The notes beneath the pieces were generated by a model. That model made no database searches. It was not told the DNA's origin and saw only the letters and a list, made by a program, of their open reading frames with translations. This document shows, piece after piece, positions 18,042 to 25,775 of a stretch of 64,000 bases of DNA. Source of the DNA: Winogradskyella marincola (GTDB lineage Bacteria > Bacteroidota > Bacteroidia > Flavobacteriales > Flavobacteriaceae); NCBI RefSeq assembly GCF_029624125.1, contig NZ_JARSBN010000008.1:115801-179800 (forward strand), read 5' to 3'. The first letter of the stretch is position 1. Each line of letters opens with the position of its first letter. Position numbers and translations under genes: made by a program.

Positions 18042-19955
18042 ATGAAGCTTCAGGATACTTTAGAATTACACGTTAAAGCAGCTATAAAGGAATTGTTTCA
18101 AGCAGATTTAGAATCAGTAGAATTTCAGGCAACTCGAAAAGAGTTTGCAGGAGATATCACTGTTGTTGTTTTTCCTATGTTGCGTGTGGTAAAAGGAAAT
18201 CCTGTGGTTATTGGCGAGCAGATAGGGCAATATCTTAAGGATAATGTTACTCTGGTTAAAGGGTTTAATGTTGTAAAAGGTTTTTTGAACATAGAAATCG
18301 ATGATACATATTATGTAGATTTCTTCAATACAATAAAGGATCAAAGCAATTATGGTTTTGCAAGCTTAAAAGACGATAAAGCCGTAATGGTAGAGTATTC
18401 TTCACCCAATACTAATAAGCCACTGCATCTAGGACATGTTAGAAATGTACTTTTAGGCTACTCTGTTTCTGAGATTATAAAAGCTTCAGGAAAAAAGGTT
18501 TATAAAACGCAGATTATAAATGATAGAGGTATTCATATTTGTAAAAGTATGTTGGCTTGGCAACGTTTTGGTAATGGAGAAACACCAGAATCTACTGGAT
18601 TAAAAGGTGATAAACTGGTTGGGAATTACTACGTAGAATTTGAAAAGGTTTTCCAAGAAGAGTACTCAGATTGGTTACATACTAACGATGCGATTCTAAA
18701 GCGTGAAGAATTCTCAAAAAAGGAGGCAACTCAAAAAATGCTAATTGAGAAGTACAATGAGAAGTCCTTGAATGGTGATGATATGTCGAGTGAGATTTTT
18801 GTTGAGTTTAGAAAAGAGTTTAAAAACGAATATTTTACAAGCATTAGTAAAATAGGAAGTGAAGCCCAAGAAATGCTACGTAAGTGGGAGGCAGGAGATG
18901 CTGAGGTTGTAGCGCTTTGGGAAAAAATGAATGGTTGGGTTTACGAAGGTTTTGAAGAGACTTACAAGGCTATAGGTGTAGATTTTGATAAATATTATTA
19001 CGAAAGTCAAACCTATCTTTTAGGAAAAGAATTTGTTGCTGAAGGTTTAAAAACAGGAGTTTTCGAAGAAGATCCTGATGGTTCGGTTTGGTGTGATTTA
19101 ACAGATGAAGGTTTAGATAGAAAGATCGTATTAAGAGCTGACGGAACAGCGGTTTATATGACTCAAGATATTGGTACAGCGATTCAACGTATTAAGGATT
19201 ATCCAGATGTTGGAGGTATGGTGTATACTGTTGGTAACGAGCAAGATTATCACTTTAAAGTATTGTTTTTAATCCTAAAAAAACTAGGCTTCGATTGGGC
19301 AAAAAATCTATACCATCTAAGTTATGGTATGGTAGATTTGCCAAGTGGTAAAATGAAGAGTAGAGAAGGTACTGTAGTAGATGCGGACGATCTTATACAA
19401 GAAATGGCAGATACTGCAGAGGAGATTTCTAAAGAATTAGGAAAGCTAGATGATTATTCAGAGGAGGATAAAAAAGCATTATACAAAACCATTGGTTTGG
19501 GTGCGCTTAAATATTACATCTTAAAAGTGGATCCTAAAAAACGAATTCTATTCGATCCTAAAGAGTCTATAGATTTTCAAGGAAATACAGGACCATTCAT
19601 TCAGTATACATATGCGAGAATTCAGTCTATTTTAAGAAAGTCTAACATAGATGAAAATATTACGCTGAATGCGGCCGAAGTCTCACTTCATGATAAAGAA
19701 AGAGAGCTTCTAAAACAGTTAGAGCAGTTTCCGGAAGTTATACAAAATGCAGCATCGCAGCATAGTCCTGCTTTAGTTGCTAACTATACTTACGATTTGG
19801 TTAAAGATTTTAATTCATTCTATCAAAATGTATCTATTCTTGGAGCTGATAAGGAGGAAGAAAAAGTCTTTAGAGTGCAGCTGTCTAAAGCTGTTGGACA
19901 GACTGTGAAAAATGCGTTTAGCATTTTGGGCATAGATGTGCCAGAGCGCATGTAG
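18042..19955 (+). CDS. argS: Arginyl-tRNA synthetase
   Basis: Class I aminoacyl-tRNA synthetase charging tRNA-Arg. 637 residues. The N-terminal Add1 domain covers about 1-105; the HIGH motif is HLGH (129-132) preceded by VEYSSPNTNKPL; the KMSKS equivalent is KMKSREGT (437-444); the C-terminal anticodon-binding domain starts with GPFIQYTYARIQSILRK. The protein seems about 45 residues longer than the ~590-residue form I associate with this group; the extra sequence lies around 208-272, in the catalytic half. Monocistronic with its own promoter. Confidence 0.96.
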   Translation: MKLQDTLELHVKAAIKELFQADLESVEFQATRKEFAGDITVVVFPMLRVVKGNPVVIGEQIGQYLKDNVTLVKGFNVVKGFLNIEIDDTYYVDFFNTIKDQSNYGFASLKDDKAVMVEYSSPNTNKPLHLGHVRNVLLGYSVSEIIKASGKKVYKTQIINDRGIHICKSMLAWQRFGNGETPESTGLKGDKLVGNYYVEFEKVFQEEYSDWLHTNDAILKREEFSKKEATQKMLIEKYNEKSLNGDDMSSEIFVEFRKEFKNEYFTSISKIGSEAQEMLRKWEAGDAEVVALWEKMNGWVYEGFEETYKAIGVDFDKYYYESQTYLLGKEFVAEGLKTGVFEEDPDGSVWCDLTDEGLDRKIVLRADGTAVYMTQDIGTAIQRIKDYPDVGGMVYTVGNEQDYHFKVLFLILKKLGFDWAKNLYHLSYGMVDLPSGKMKSREGTVVDADDLIQEMADTAEEISKELGKLDDYSEEDKKALYKTIGLGALKYYILKVDPKKRILFDPKESIDFQGNTGPFIQYTYARIQSILRKSNIDENITLNAAEVSLHDKERELLKQLEQFPEVIQNAASQHSPALVANYTYDLVKDFNSFYQNVSILGADKEEEKVFRVQLSKAVGQTVKNAFSILGIDVPERM

Positions 19956-20061
19956 TTTTTTTAGGAAATATCTTACCAAGCATAGCTATAACGGTAGTTT
20001 TAACAATATACTAAGCAGTATTTTGCCTGTTTTTAAGTATCTTAGAAGGGGTTAATAGTTA

Positions 20062-21369
20062 ATGAGTTATGCTATGAAAACAACATTATTTTTTAAATCT
20101 CTTGCCAGCACATTTATCATTGCTTTGCTGGTAACATTTACCTTAACGGCTCAGGAGAATTACTCTGAGTTTAGTGGTAAAGTCGTAGACGGTAAAACAA
20201 ATAAGACGCTAGAAGCGGTTAGTCTTAATGTTAATGAAACCAATGTAAGTACTATTACAAATTCTGAAGGTGAATTTGTTTTAAAAGTCTTAAATGAATA
20301 TCTGGATTCTAAGGTTGTTGTTAGCTTTTTGGGTTATAATACCAGAGTAATTCCGTTATCTGAATTATCTAAGGAAAACAATAAAATAGAATTGTTTAAG
20401 GCAGTTACCGAGCTTTCTGAAGTTAACATTTCGGCATTTAAAGATGCTGAAAGTCTAGTGAGAAAGGTGTTCGATAAAAAAAGCAAAAACCATCAAGACG
20501 AGTCGGTGTATATGACAGCTTTTTATAGAGAAACAATTAAGAGGCGTAATAGAAGTGTTTCTTTAACTGAGGCTGTAGTTAATATTTTAAAGTATCCTAA
20601 CAGGTCTTCGGTTAGAGATGCTATATCGCTAAATAAAGCGAGGAAAAGCACAGACTATAAACGACTAGATACGGTTTCTGTAAAACTTCAAGGAGGTCCG
20701 TTTTCTGCTATCTTTTTAGATATAATGAAGTATCCTGAATATATTTTTACAGATGCCACTATAAACAGTTACAACTATTCATTTGACTCACCTTCTAATG
20801 TGAATAATAGAAATGTTTACGTGGTAAATTTCAGTCCAAAAAACAACGCGCTTAATTACAGTTATAATGGTAAGCTATTTATTGATGTCGAATCTTTGGC
20901 ATTAGTAAGTGCAGATTATGCTTTAGACCTTAGTAATAAAAGTAGAAGCAAAAATCTCTTGGTAAAAAAGAAACCAAGTAATGTTATAGTTTATCCTTTA
21001 GAAGCTAACTATAAGGTTAATTATAAGGAGAAAGAAGGGAAGTGGTACTACAGTTATTCTAATTTGTTTTTAAAGTTTAAAGTGAATAAAAAACGAGAGA
21101 TTTTTAACAAGGTTTACTCGTTATCGAGTGAAATGGCTGTAACGGATTGGGAAATAAATTCAACAGACCGAAAGATTAAAAGCAAAGATAAATTGAGACC
21201 TTCAGTAATTATTACAGATGCTATTTCAGGTTTTTCAGATCCAGATTTTTGGGGAAAATACAATCTCATAGAGCCTGATAAATCTATTGAGTCTGCAATA
21301 GAAAAGATTAAAAAGAATATTGAAAAACAAAAGGAAAAAGAAGAGCGTACTGCTAACGGAAATCCTTAA
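20062..21369 (+). CDS. Exported protein with CarboxypepD-reg-like N-terminal domain
   Basis: 435 residues. The signal peptide runs to about residue 30 (FIIALLVTFTLTAQ), then a carboxypeptidase-regulatory-like/CNA-B domain about 35-115 (FSGKVVDGKTNKTLEAVSLNV ... VVSFLGYNTRVIPL), as found at the N-terminus of SusC-type receptors. The remaining ~310 residues are beta-rich and lysine-rich, ending in a charged helix (IEKIKKNIEKQKEKEE). No enzyme motif. Either the ATG at 20062 or the one at 20074 could be the start; 20074 gives the more usual signal peptide. It is probably envelope-associated. It converges with the DinB-like gene, overlapping by 4 nt. Confidence 0.7.
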   Translation: MSYAMKTTLFFKSLASTFIIALLVTFTLTAQENYSEFSGKVVDGKTNKTLEAVSLNVNETNVSTITNSEGEFVLKVLNEYLDSKVVVSFLGYNTRVIPLSELSKENNKIELFKAVTELSEVNISAFKDAESLVRKVFDKKSKNHQDESVYMTAFYRETIKRRNRSVSLTEAVVNILKYPNRSSVRDAISLNKARKSTDYKRLDTVSVKLQGGPFSAIFLDIMKYPEYIFTDATINSYNYSFDSPSNVNNRNVYVVNFSPKNNALNYSYNGKLFIDVESLALVSADYALDLSNKSRSKNLLVKKKPSNVIVYPLEANYKVNYKEKEGKWYYSYSNLFLKFKVNKKREIFNKVYSLSSEMAVTDWEINSTDRKIKSKDKLRPSVIITDAISGFSDPDFWGKYNLIEPDKSIESAIEKIKKNIEKQKEKEERTANGNP

Positions 21370-21917
21370 GTTTGTTTAAAAGTTCCTTTATACTCAAGTG
21401 CTTGTTCAATATGAGCAAAGTGATGATTGCTGTGCGAAGCATAAACACCAATAGTTTCTGCAATAGAGAATCGTTTTCCGTGTTCTGGGTGAATAAATTC
21501 ACGTTTTAAGTCGTCTTCAGAAAAATTATTTAATAGTACACCAAGTTTGTGATGCACGCCTTTTAAAATAGATATTGAGGCTTCAAGAGATTCTGAGTAA
21601 TCAATGAGTTTGGCAAATCTATCTTCGAAATAAGGACGTATGGTTGGTGTGTCTTCAGTAAGCGCTAGCTTAAATCTAATAATACTATTTATGTGGCTAT
21701 CTGCACAATGATGTACTACTTGTTTTATGGTCCAGCCATTGGGTCTGTAGTTGTAGTTTAGTTCTACTTCACTTAAATTTTTGGTTATATTTTCTACGTT
21801 TTGAGGAAAGTTTTCAAGAGTAGAAATCCAATTTTTAAGGTGTTCTTGGGTTATTCTATCAGGCTTTTCAAAATTACCTATTGGATATTTTAATTTGTGG
21901 AGTTCTTGTTCTGTCAT
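21366..21917 (-). CDS. DinB/YfiT-family putative metal-dependent transferase/hydrolase
   Basis: 183 residues. It shows the YfiT/BstA pattern: N-terminal YPIGNFEKPD, the motif WTIKQVVHHCADSHINSI with the first histidine ligand, and HSNHHFAHIEQAL near the C-terminus with the others. Relatives bind Zn or Ni and include bacillithiol S-transferases; whether this organism makes bacillithiol cannot be told here. Its start is 10 nt after the TonB-receptor gene stop, so it may be transcribed with it. Confidence 0.78.
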   Translation of the reverse strand: MTEQELHKLKYPIGNFEKPDRITQEHLKNWISTLENFPQNVENITKNLSEVELNYNYRPNGWTIKQVVHHCADSHINSIIRFKLALTEDTPTIRPYFEDRFAKLIDYSESLEASISILKGVHHKLGVLLNNFSEDDLKREFIHPEHGKRFSIAETIGVYASHSNHHFAHIEQALEYKGTFKQT

Positions 21918-21927
21918 TATAAATTGT

Positions 21928-24225
21928 TTAGAAGTTAACTCTAAAACTTAGATTAGGTGTAAATTTTAAAGACCGATTATCGATTTCAATAATATTATCA
22001 TCAGAGTCTAAAGTGTAATAGCGGTTCAAAATGTTATTCTGATTAAACATATTCCAAATTGAAGCTCCAGCTTCAGCTTTTATACCTTTAGAAAGTTGAA
22101 ATTTATAAATAGCCGATAAGTCAGCTCTAAAATAATCCGATAATCTAGAGCTGTTAGGGTTTTGGTATTCAATGGTAGAGTTGCTATGATCTTGATTGTC
22201 TAAAGGCTTTGTATAGGCTCTGCCTGAGTGCCAATTGAGACCTAAGCCTATTTTAAAATTATTAAGACTATAGGTAAGCGAAGCATTGGCAACATGTGTT
22301 AAATCTAACGAACTGGTAAAAGAACTGCCTTCGTTTATAGTGCTAAATTTATAGTCATTGTTGCTTAAAGTATAGCTCAGCCATGTACTAAAATTATTAA
22401 AGCGCTTGTTGATTAAGAAATCCAGGCCAGTAACAGTATATGCTCCTATATCGTTTACAAACTGAAACTGATTTTGAAACCCTTGACTTTGTGCAGTAAT
22501 GCCTTCAACATTTTTGTAATATCCCTCGAGAGAGACAAACAGATTATTCTGGTTGTAACTTAAACCTAATGAAATTTGCTGGCTCTTAACAAGTGGTACA
22601 CTCTCTAAATTAGAAAGTTGCCATCGACGTTTTTCAATTCCAAAAAAGTCTTGTTGTAAATCTATAACCTGAGAAATTGTCTGACTTTTTAACTCTCCTA
22701 AAACTTCAAGTCTTATGTGATCAGAGATTTTTTGATTAAAAGCAAATCTTGGCTCTAATACAAGTTCTTTTAGTTTTTCAAAATAACTAATACGTGCTCC
22801 TAATCGAATGTAAGTGTTATGAGATTTTGAATAGCGCTCAGTTTCTCCAAAAATAGCATGAGTTCTAACAATCTCTTTTACTAAGCTGGTAAAATCTGGG
22901 TTAGATACATCTTCAAAATTAGTAACACCAACTTCATTAAACTGATAACCACCTCTAACTTCAATATCATTATCTATGGCTTTTTTTATGTCAAAGCGCA
23001 ACCCATAATCTTCTACTTTATTTTCTTGAATAAGTAATTGGTTATTGGTAATGTCGTTATTCTGAGCATCCAAATCATAATTAGAATAATACATCTGCGC
23101 TGAGGTTTTTATATCATTCTCAAAAGTTTTGTAATAAGTAGCGCTTGCACCAAAACTCACTTGATTGAGAGCGCTTTTGGTCTCTTGTATATTGTTGTCA
23201 GAATTTGCAAAAACCTGATTGTAGTCTAAGCTATTGTATATGTTAAGTAGGCTTATTCTAAGTTTAGAAGTGTCATTAATGTCGTATAGAAATTTGGCAT
23301 TAGCATCATAAAACAAAAAGCGTTCATCTAGTGCTAATAGAGAGTTAACATCATTGGCAGTATTAAGCTCAGAGTCTCTAAAGATTCTATCAAAGTATGC
23401 ATCATAAGTTTTTGAAACTAAAATATCAGTAAAAGAGCGTCTTAAAGACAGTTGTATTTCAGTTTTTTTACTCAAAGGGACTTTTGCATAACCATCAAGA
23501 CTGAGTAAGTTGGTGCCAATGCCTGCACTAAATTTATTGTCTAATTCGTCAGTGTTTTTAATAGAAATAATACCTGAAACTCCATTGCCAAAGAGTGCGC
23601 TTGTACCATTTTTAGAAATACGTATATCATCAGATAAATATGGGTTAAATGCGGAAATTAAACCAAAAAAGTGACCAGACTGATACATTCTTATGCCTTC
23701 ATAAAGAATAAGATTTTCGTCGTTAGTGCCTCCTCTAATGTTTATGTTAGAAATACGCTCGTCTACACTTACTACACCTGGTAAATTTTGTACAATCTGT
23801 AAAACATCTGGCTCTATAAGACCTGGTAGAATATCAAAGGCGTTTGCATCTACTGTTACAGTTCCGTTATTGGTTTTAGATATACCTTTGGATAAGTAAT
23901 TGTTTACAACAACTTCTTCTAGTCTGTGAACGGTTTTATCGCTCGGTGTTATAGCAATAAAACGACGACTTAAAACTTCAAAATTTAGATTTGTAGTTGC
24001 TCTTAGGTGTTCTAAAGCTTCTTCAAGAGTGAGATTTTCCTTCAAAGGATAAAGCTCAATATTCAGAATAGTTTTGGTTTCAAAAGAAAACTTTACTTCA
24101 TAGCGTTTTTCTAAACTCTCTAGTATTTGAACGAGTTGTTGTGGTTCCTCTTTTTGGCTAAATGCTAGATTAGAGAAGTTGAAAATTAGTAGAAATAAAA
24201 CAACACGATGTAAAAGTTTATTCAC
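21928..24225 (-). CDS. TonB-dependent outer-membrane receptor with STN domain (locus 1)
   Basis: 765 residues. Signal peptide 1-23, an STN (signalling) domain about 28-95 (LVQILESLEKRYEVKFSFE ... RFIAITP), a plug with LPGLIEPDVLQIVQNLPGVVSVDERISNINIRGGTNDENLILYEGIRMYQSGHFFG-type motifs (residues about 130-200), and a beta barrel ending in the terminal strand FTPNLSFRVNF. The STN domain and the upstream FecR and sigma genes indicate FecA-type transmembrane signalling. Compared with its paralogue at 46662-49196 it lacks the CarboxypepD-reg domain between STN and plug. Ligand unknown. It overlaps fecR by 8 nt. Confidence 0.92.
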   Translation of the reverse strand: MNKLLHRVVLFLLIFNFSNLAFSQKEEPQQLVQILESLEKRYEVKFSFETKTILNIELYPLKENLTLEEALEHLRATTNLNFEVLSRRFIAITPSDKTVHRLEEVVVNNYLSKGISKTNNGTVTVDANAFDILPGLIEPDVLQIVQNLPGVVSVDERISNINIRGGTNDENLILYEGIRMYQSGHFFGLISAFNPYLSDDIRISKNGTSALFGNGVSGIISIKNTDELDNKFSAGIGTNLLSLDGYAKVPLSKKTEIQLSLRRSFTDILVSKTYDAYFDRIFRDSELNTANDVNSLLALDERFLFYDANAKFLYDINDTSKLRISLLNIYNSLDYNQVFANSDNNIQETKSALNQVSFGASATYYKTFENDIKTSAQMYYSNYDLDAQNNDITNNQLLIQENKVEDYGLRFDIKKAIDNDIEVRGGYQFNEVGVTNFEDVSNPDFTSLVKEIVRTHAIFGETERYSKSHNTYIRLGARISYFEKLKELVLEPRFAFNQKISDHIRLEVLGELKSQTISQVIDLQQDFFGIEKRRWQLSNLESVPLVKSQQISLGLSYNQNNLFVSLEGYYKNVEGITAQSQGFQNQFQFVNDIGAYTVTGLDFLINKRFNNFSTWLSYTLSNNDYKFSTINEGSSFTSSLDLTHVANASLTYSLNNFKIGLGLNWHSGRAYTKPLDNQDHSNSTIEYQNPNSSRLSDYFRADLSAIYKFQLSKGIKAEAGASIWNMFNQNNILNRYYTLDSDDNIIEIDNRSLKFTPNLSFRVNF

Positions 24226-25108
24226 GCTTTAATACAATAGAAGTTCCGGACTTACTATAGCTTAAATTTAATGGTATTGTTACAGATTGCAATGCTAAAT
24301 CTAGATTTTTATGTGAAAAGCTACCTGTGTATAGTCTATTTGCATCAGCTTTATCTATAACAACCTTAATGTTATAATAATTTTCTAATTCTTTAATAAC
24401 GTGTTTTAGAGGAGTGTTTGTAAAGTTGCTTTCACTACGCAACCAAGCTGGTTGCGCAGTGGATTCTTTTTCTTTAGCAAATAGCTTCCCATCTATTATT
24501 TTTATACCGTTTCCTGGTCTTAATTCTGTGTAATTGTCTTTTGTTTTAACACCTACAAGTCCTTCGTAGCATATAACTTCAAAGTAACCATCACGTTGCT
24601 TTACGTTAAATTGTGTTCCTAAAACACTCACAACTCCGTTATCTGTAATTACATCAAACTTCTTTCCTTTAGCAACTTTAAAAAATGCTTCACCGTCAAG
24701 CTTCACTTCGCGTTTATCATTCCAATGGTTTTCGTTAAAAACCAAATTAGAGTTTGCGTTAAGAATAACTTCTGAAGTGTCGGGTAAGTCTATAGTTGTT
24801 TGCGATGCAATTTCAGTATTAAAAGAACTGTCTAATGTTGTTGTGTAATAATAAACACTAAAGCATATAGCAAGTATAGCAGCAACTTTAAGCAGTGGTT
24901 TGTACCAAGTTTGTGTAGTTTTCTTTTTTAAATTTGGTTGTAATGCTTTGTAATTTTTTCCCACAGAGAACTCTGGAGACTTAAAAGAATGTAAAGCATT
25001 GTTAAGCTGCATTAAATCTTTATAGTCCTCTAACTGCTCAAAAGCTTTTTGCTCTTCTGAGTTAAGGCTATGGTCTAGCCATTTTTGTATGAGTTCTTCT
25101 CTTGTCAT
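24218..25108 (-). CDS. FecR-family anti-sigma factor (locus 1)
   Basis: 296 residues, one TM about 73-90 (LLKVAAILAICFSVYYY). The cytoplasmic N-terminal part would hold the sigma factor; the periplasmic part has the FecR domain (VILNANSNLVFNENHWNDKRE, LDGEAFFKVAKGKKFDV, SVLGTQFNVKQRDG) and a C-terminal DUF4974-type STN-contact region (TPLKHVIKELENYYNIKVVI ... TIPLNLSYSK). It receives the signal from the receptor whose gene it overlaps. A bipartite promoter-like motif lies between the sigma gene and this start, so it can be expressed separately from the sigma factor. Confidence 0.93.
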   Translation of the reverse strand: MTREELIQKWLDHSLNSEEQKAFEQLEDYKDLMQLNNALHSFKSPEFSVGKNYKALQPNLKKKTTQTWYKPLLKVAAILAICFSVYYYTTTLDSSFNTEIASQTTIDLPDTSEVILNANSNLVFNENHWNDKREVKLDGEAFFKVAKGKKFDVITDNGVVSVLGTQFNVKQRDGYFEVICYEGLVGVKTKDNYTELRPGNGIKIIDGKLFAKEKESTAQPAWLRSESNFTNTPLKHVIKELENYYNIKVVIDKADANRLYTGSFSHKNLDLALQSVTIPLNLSYSKSGTSIVLKRE

Positions 25109-25123
25109 AATTGCATTTCAGTA

Positions 25124-25154
25124 ATAGAACAGTTAAGCTCTAAAAATTCCTACC
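25124..25154 (-). promoter_or_regulatory. Candidate ECF-sigma promoter of fecR-receptor operon (locus 1)
   Basis: On the minus strand: GGTAGGA (25154-25148), 16 nt, TGTTCTAT (25131-25124), then 15 nt to the fecR ATG. The same two blocks with the same 16-nt spacing precede the divergent acidic lipoprotein gene. Confidence 0.55.
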
Positions 25155-25165
25155 CACAATTTATT

Positions 25166-25681
25166 TTATAATTCATCAATATCTTCTCGTAGCTTTTTTA
25201 AAGCTCCGTAAATACGTTTTTCAACAGCCTTGGTTGAGATGTCTAAAAGCGCTGCAATTTCTTTGAATTTTTTACCTTCAACTCTGTTCATTAAAAATGC
25301 AACACGTTGTGCTTCTGTTAATTTAGAAAGTGCTTTTTGTAGTTTTTGATGGTATTCTTTCTCTTGAAGTACAAACTCTGGAGTCTCATTTGTGGATTTT
25401 TTCTGAGGTAATTTCTCGTATTTTAAAACCACTTTACGATGTGCAACAGCATTTAACATTAGGTTGTTGGCAGTTGTAAATAAAAAACTTTTGGCTTTGT
25501 CCGGAGAAACTTTTCCGCAGTTTTGCCAAAGTTTTATAAACGCTTCTTGTACTTTATCACTAGGATTTAGGTGATCTCCAAACTTGTAATATAAAAAATC
25601 ATGCAGATTCTTTGAGTGTTTTTTGTACAAACGCTCAAACAACTGTTCTTCGCAAATATGATCTTTTATAGGTTGGCTCAT
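25166..25681 (-). CDS. ECF-type RNA polymerase sigma factor (locus 1)
   Basis: 171 residues. Sigma region 2 (EQLFERLYKKHSKNLHDFLYYKFGDHLNPSDKVQEAFIKLWQN) and region 4 (LTEAQRVAFLMNRVEGKKFKEIAALLDISTKAVEKRI) are complete. I start it at the ATG at 25681 (MSQPIKDH); the frame is open further upstream, but that extension would run into the divergent gene. Together with FecR and the receptor it forms a FecIRA-like system. The paralogue at 45170-45691 has the same layout. Confidence 0.92.
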   Translation of the reverse strand: MSQPIKDHICEEQLFERLYKKHSKNLHDFLYYKFGDHLNPSDKVQEAFIKLWQNCGKVSPDKAKSFLFTTANNLMLNAVAHRKVVLKYEKLPQKKSTNETPEFVLQEKEYHQKLQKALSKLTEAQRVAFLMNRVEGKKFKEIAALLDISTKAVEKRIYGALKKLREDIDEL

Positions 25682-25723
25682 AATTATTGTGCCGCAAAGT
25701 ATAAATAAATTTTCTAATCGAAA

Positions 25724-25754
25724 GGTAGGAGATTTAAAAGAGTAGTTGTTGTAT
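25724..25754 (+). promoter_or_regulatory. Candidate ECF-sigma promoter of acidic lipoprotein gene (locus 1)
   Basis: GGTAGGA (25724-25730), 16 nt, TGTTGTAT (25747-25754), 21 nt before the ATG. It matches the motif before the locus 1 fecR gene, including the spacing and an interior TA(A/G)(C/T)TG overlap. Confidence 0.55.
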
Positions 25755-25775
25755 AATAAATAAAACTCAAGTGTT

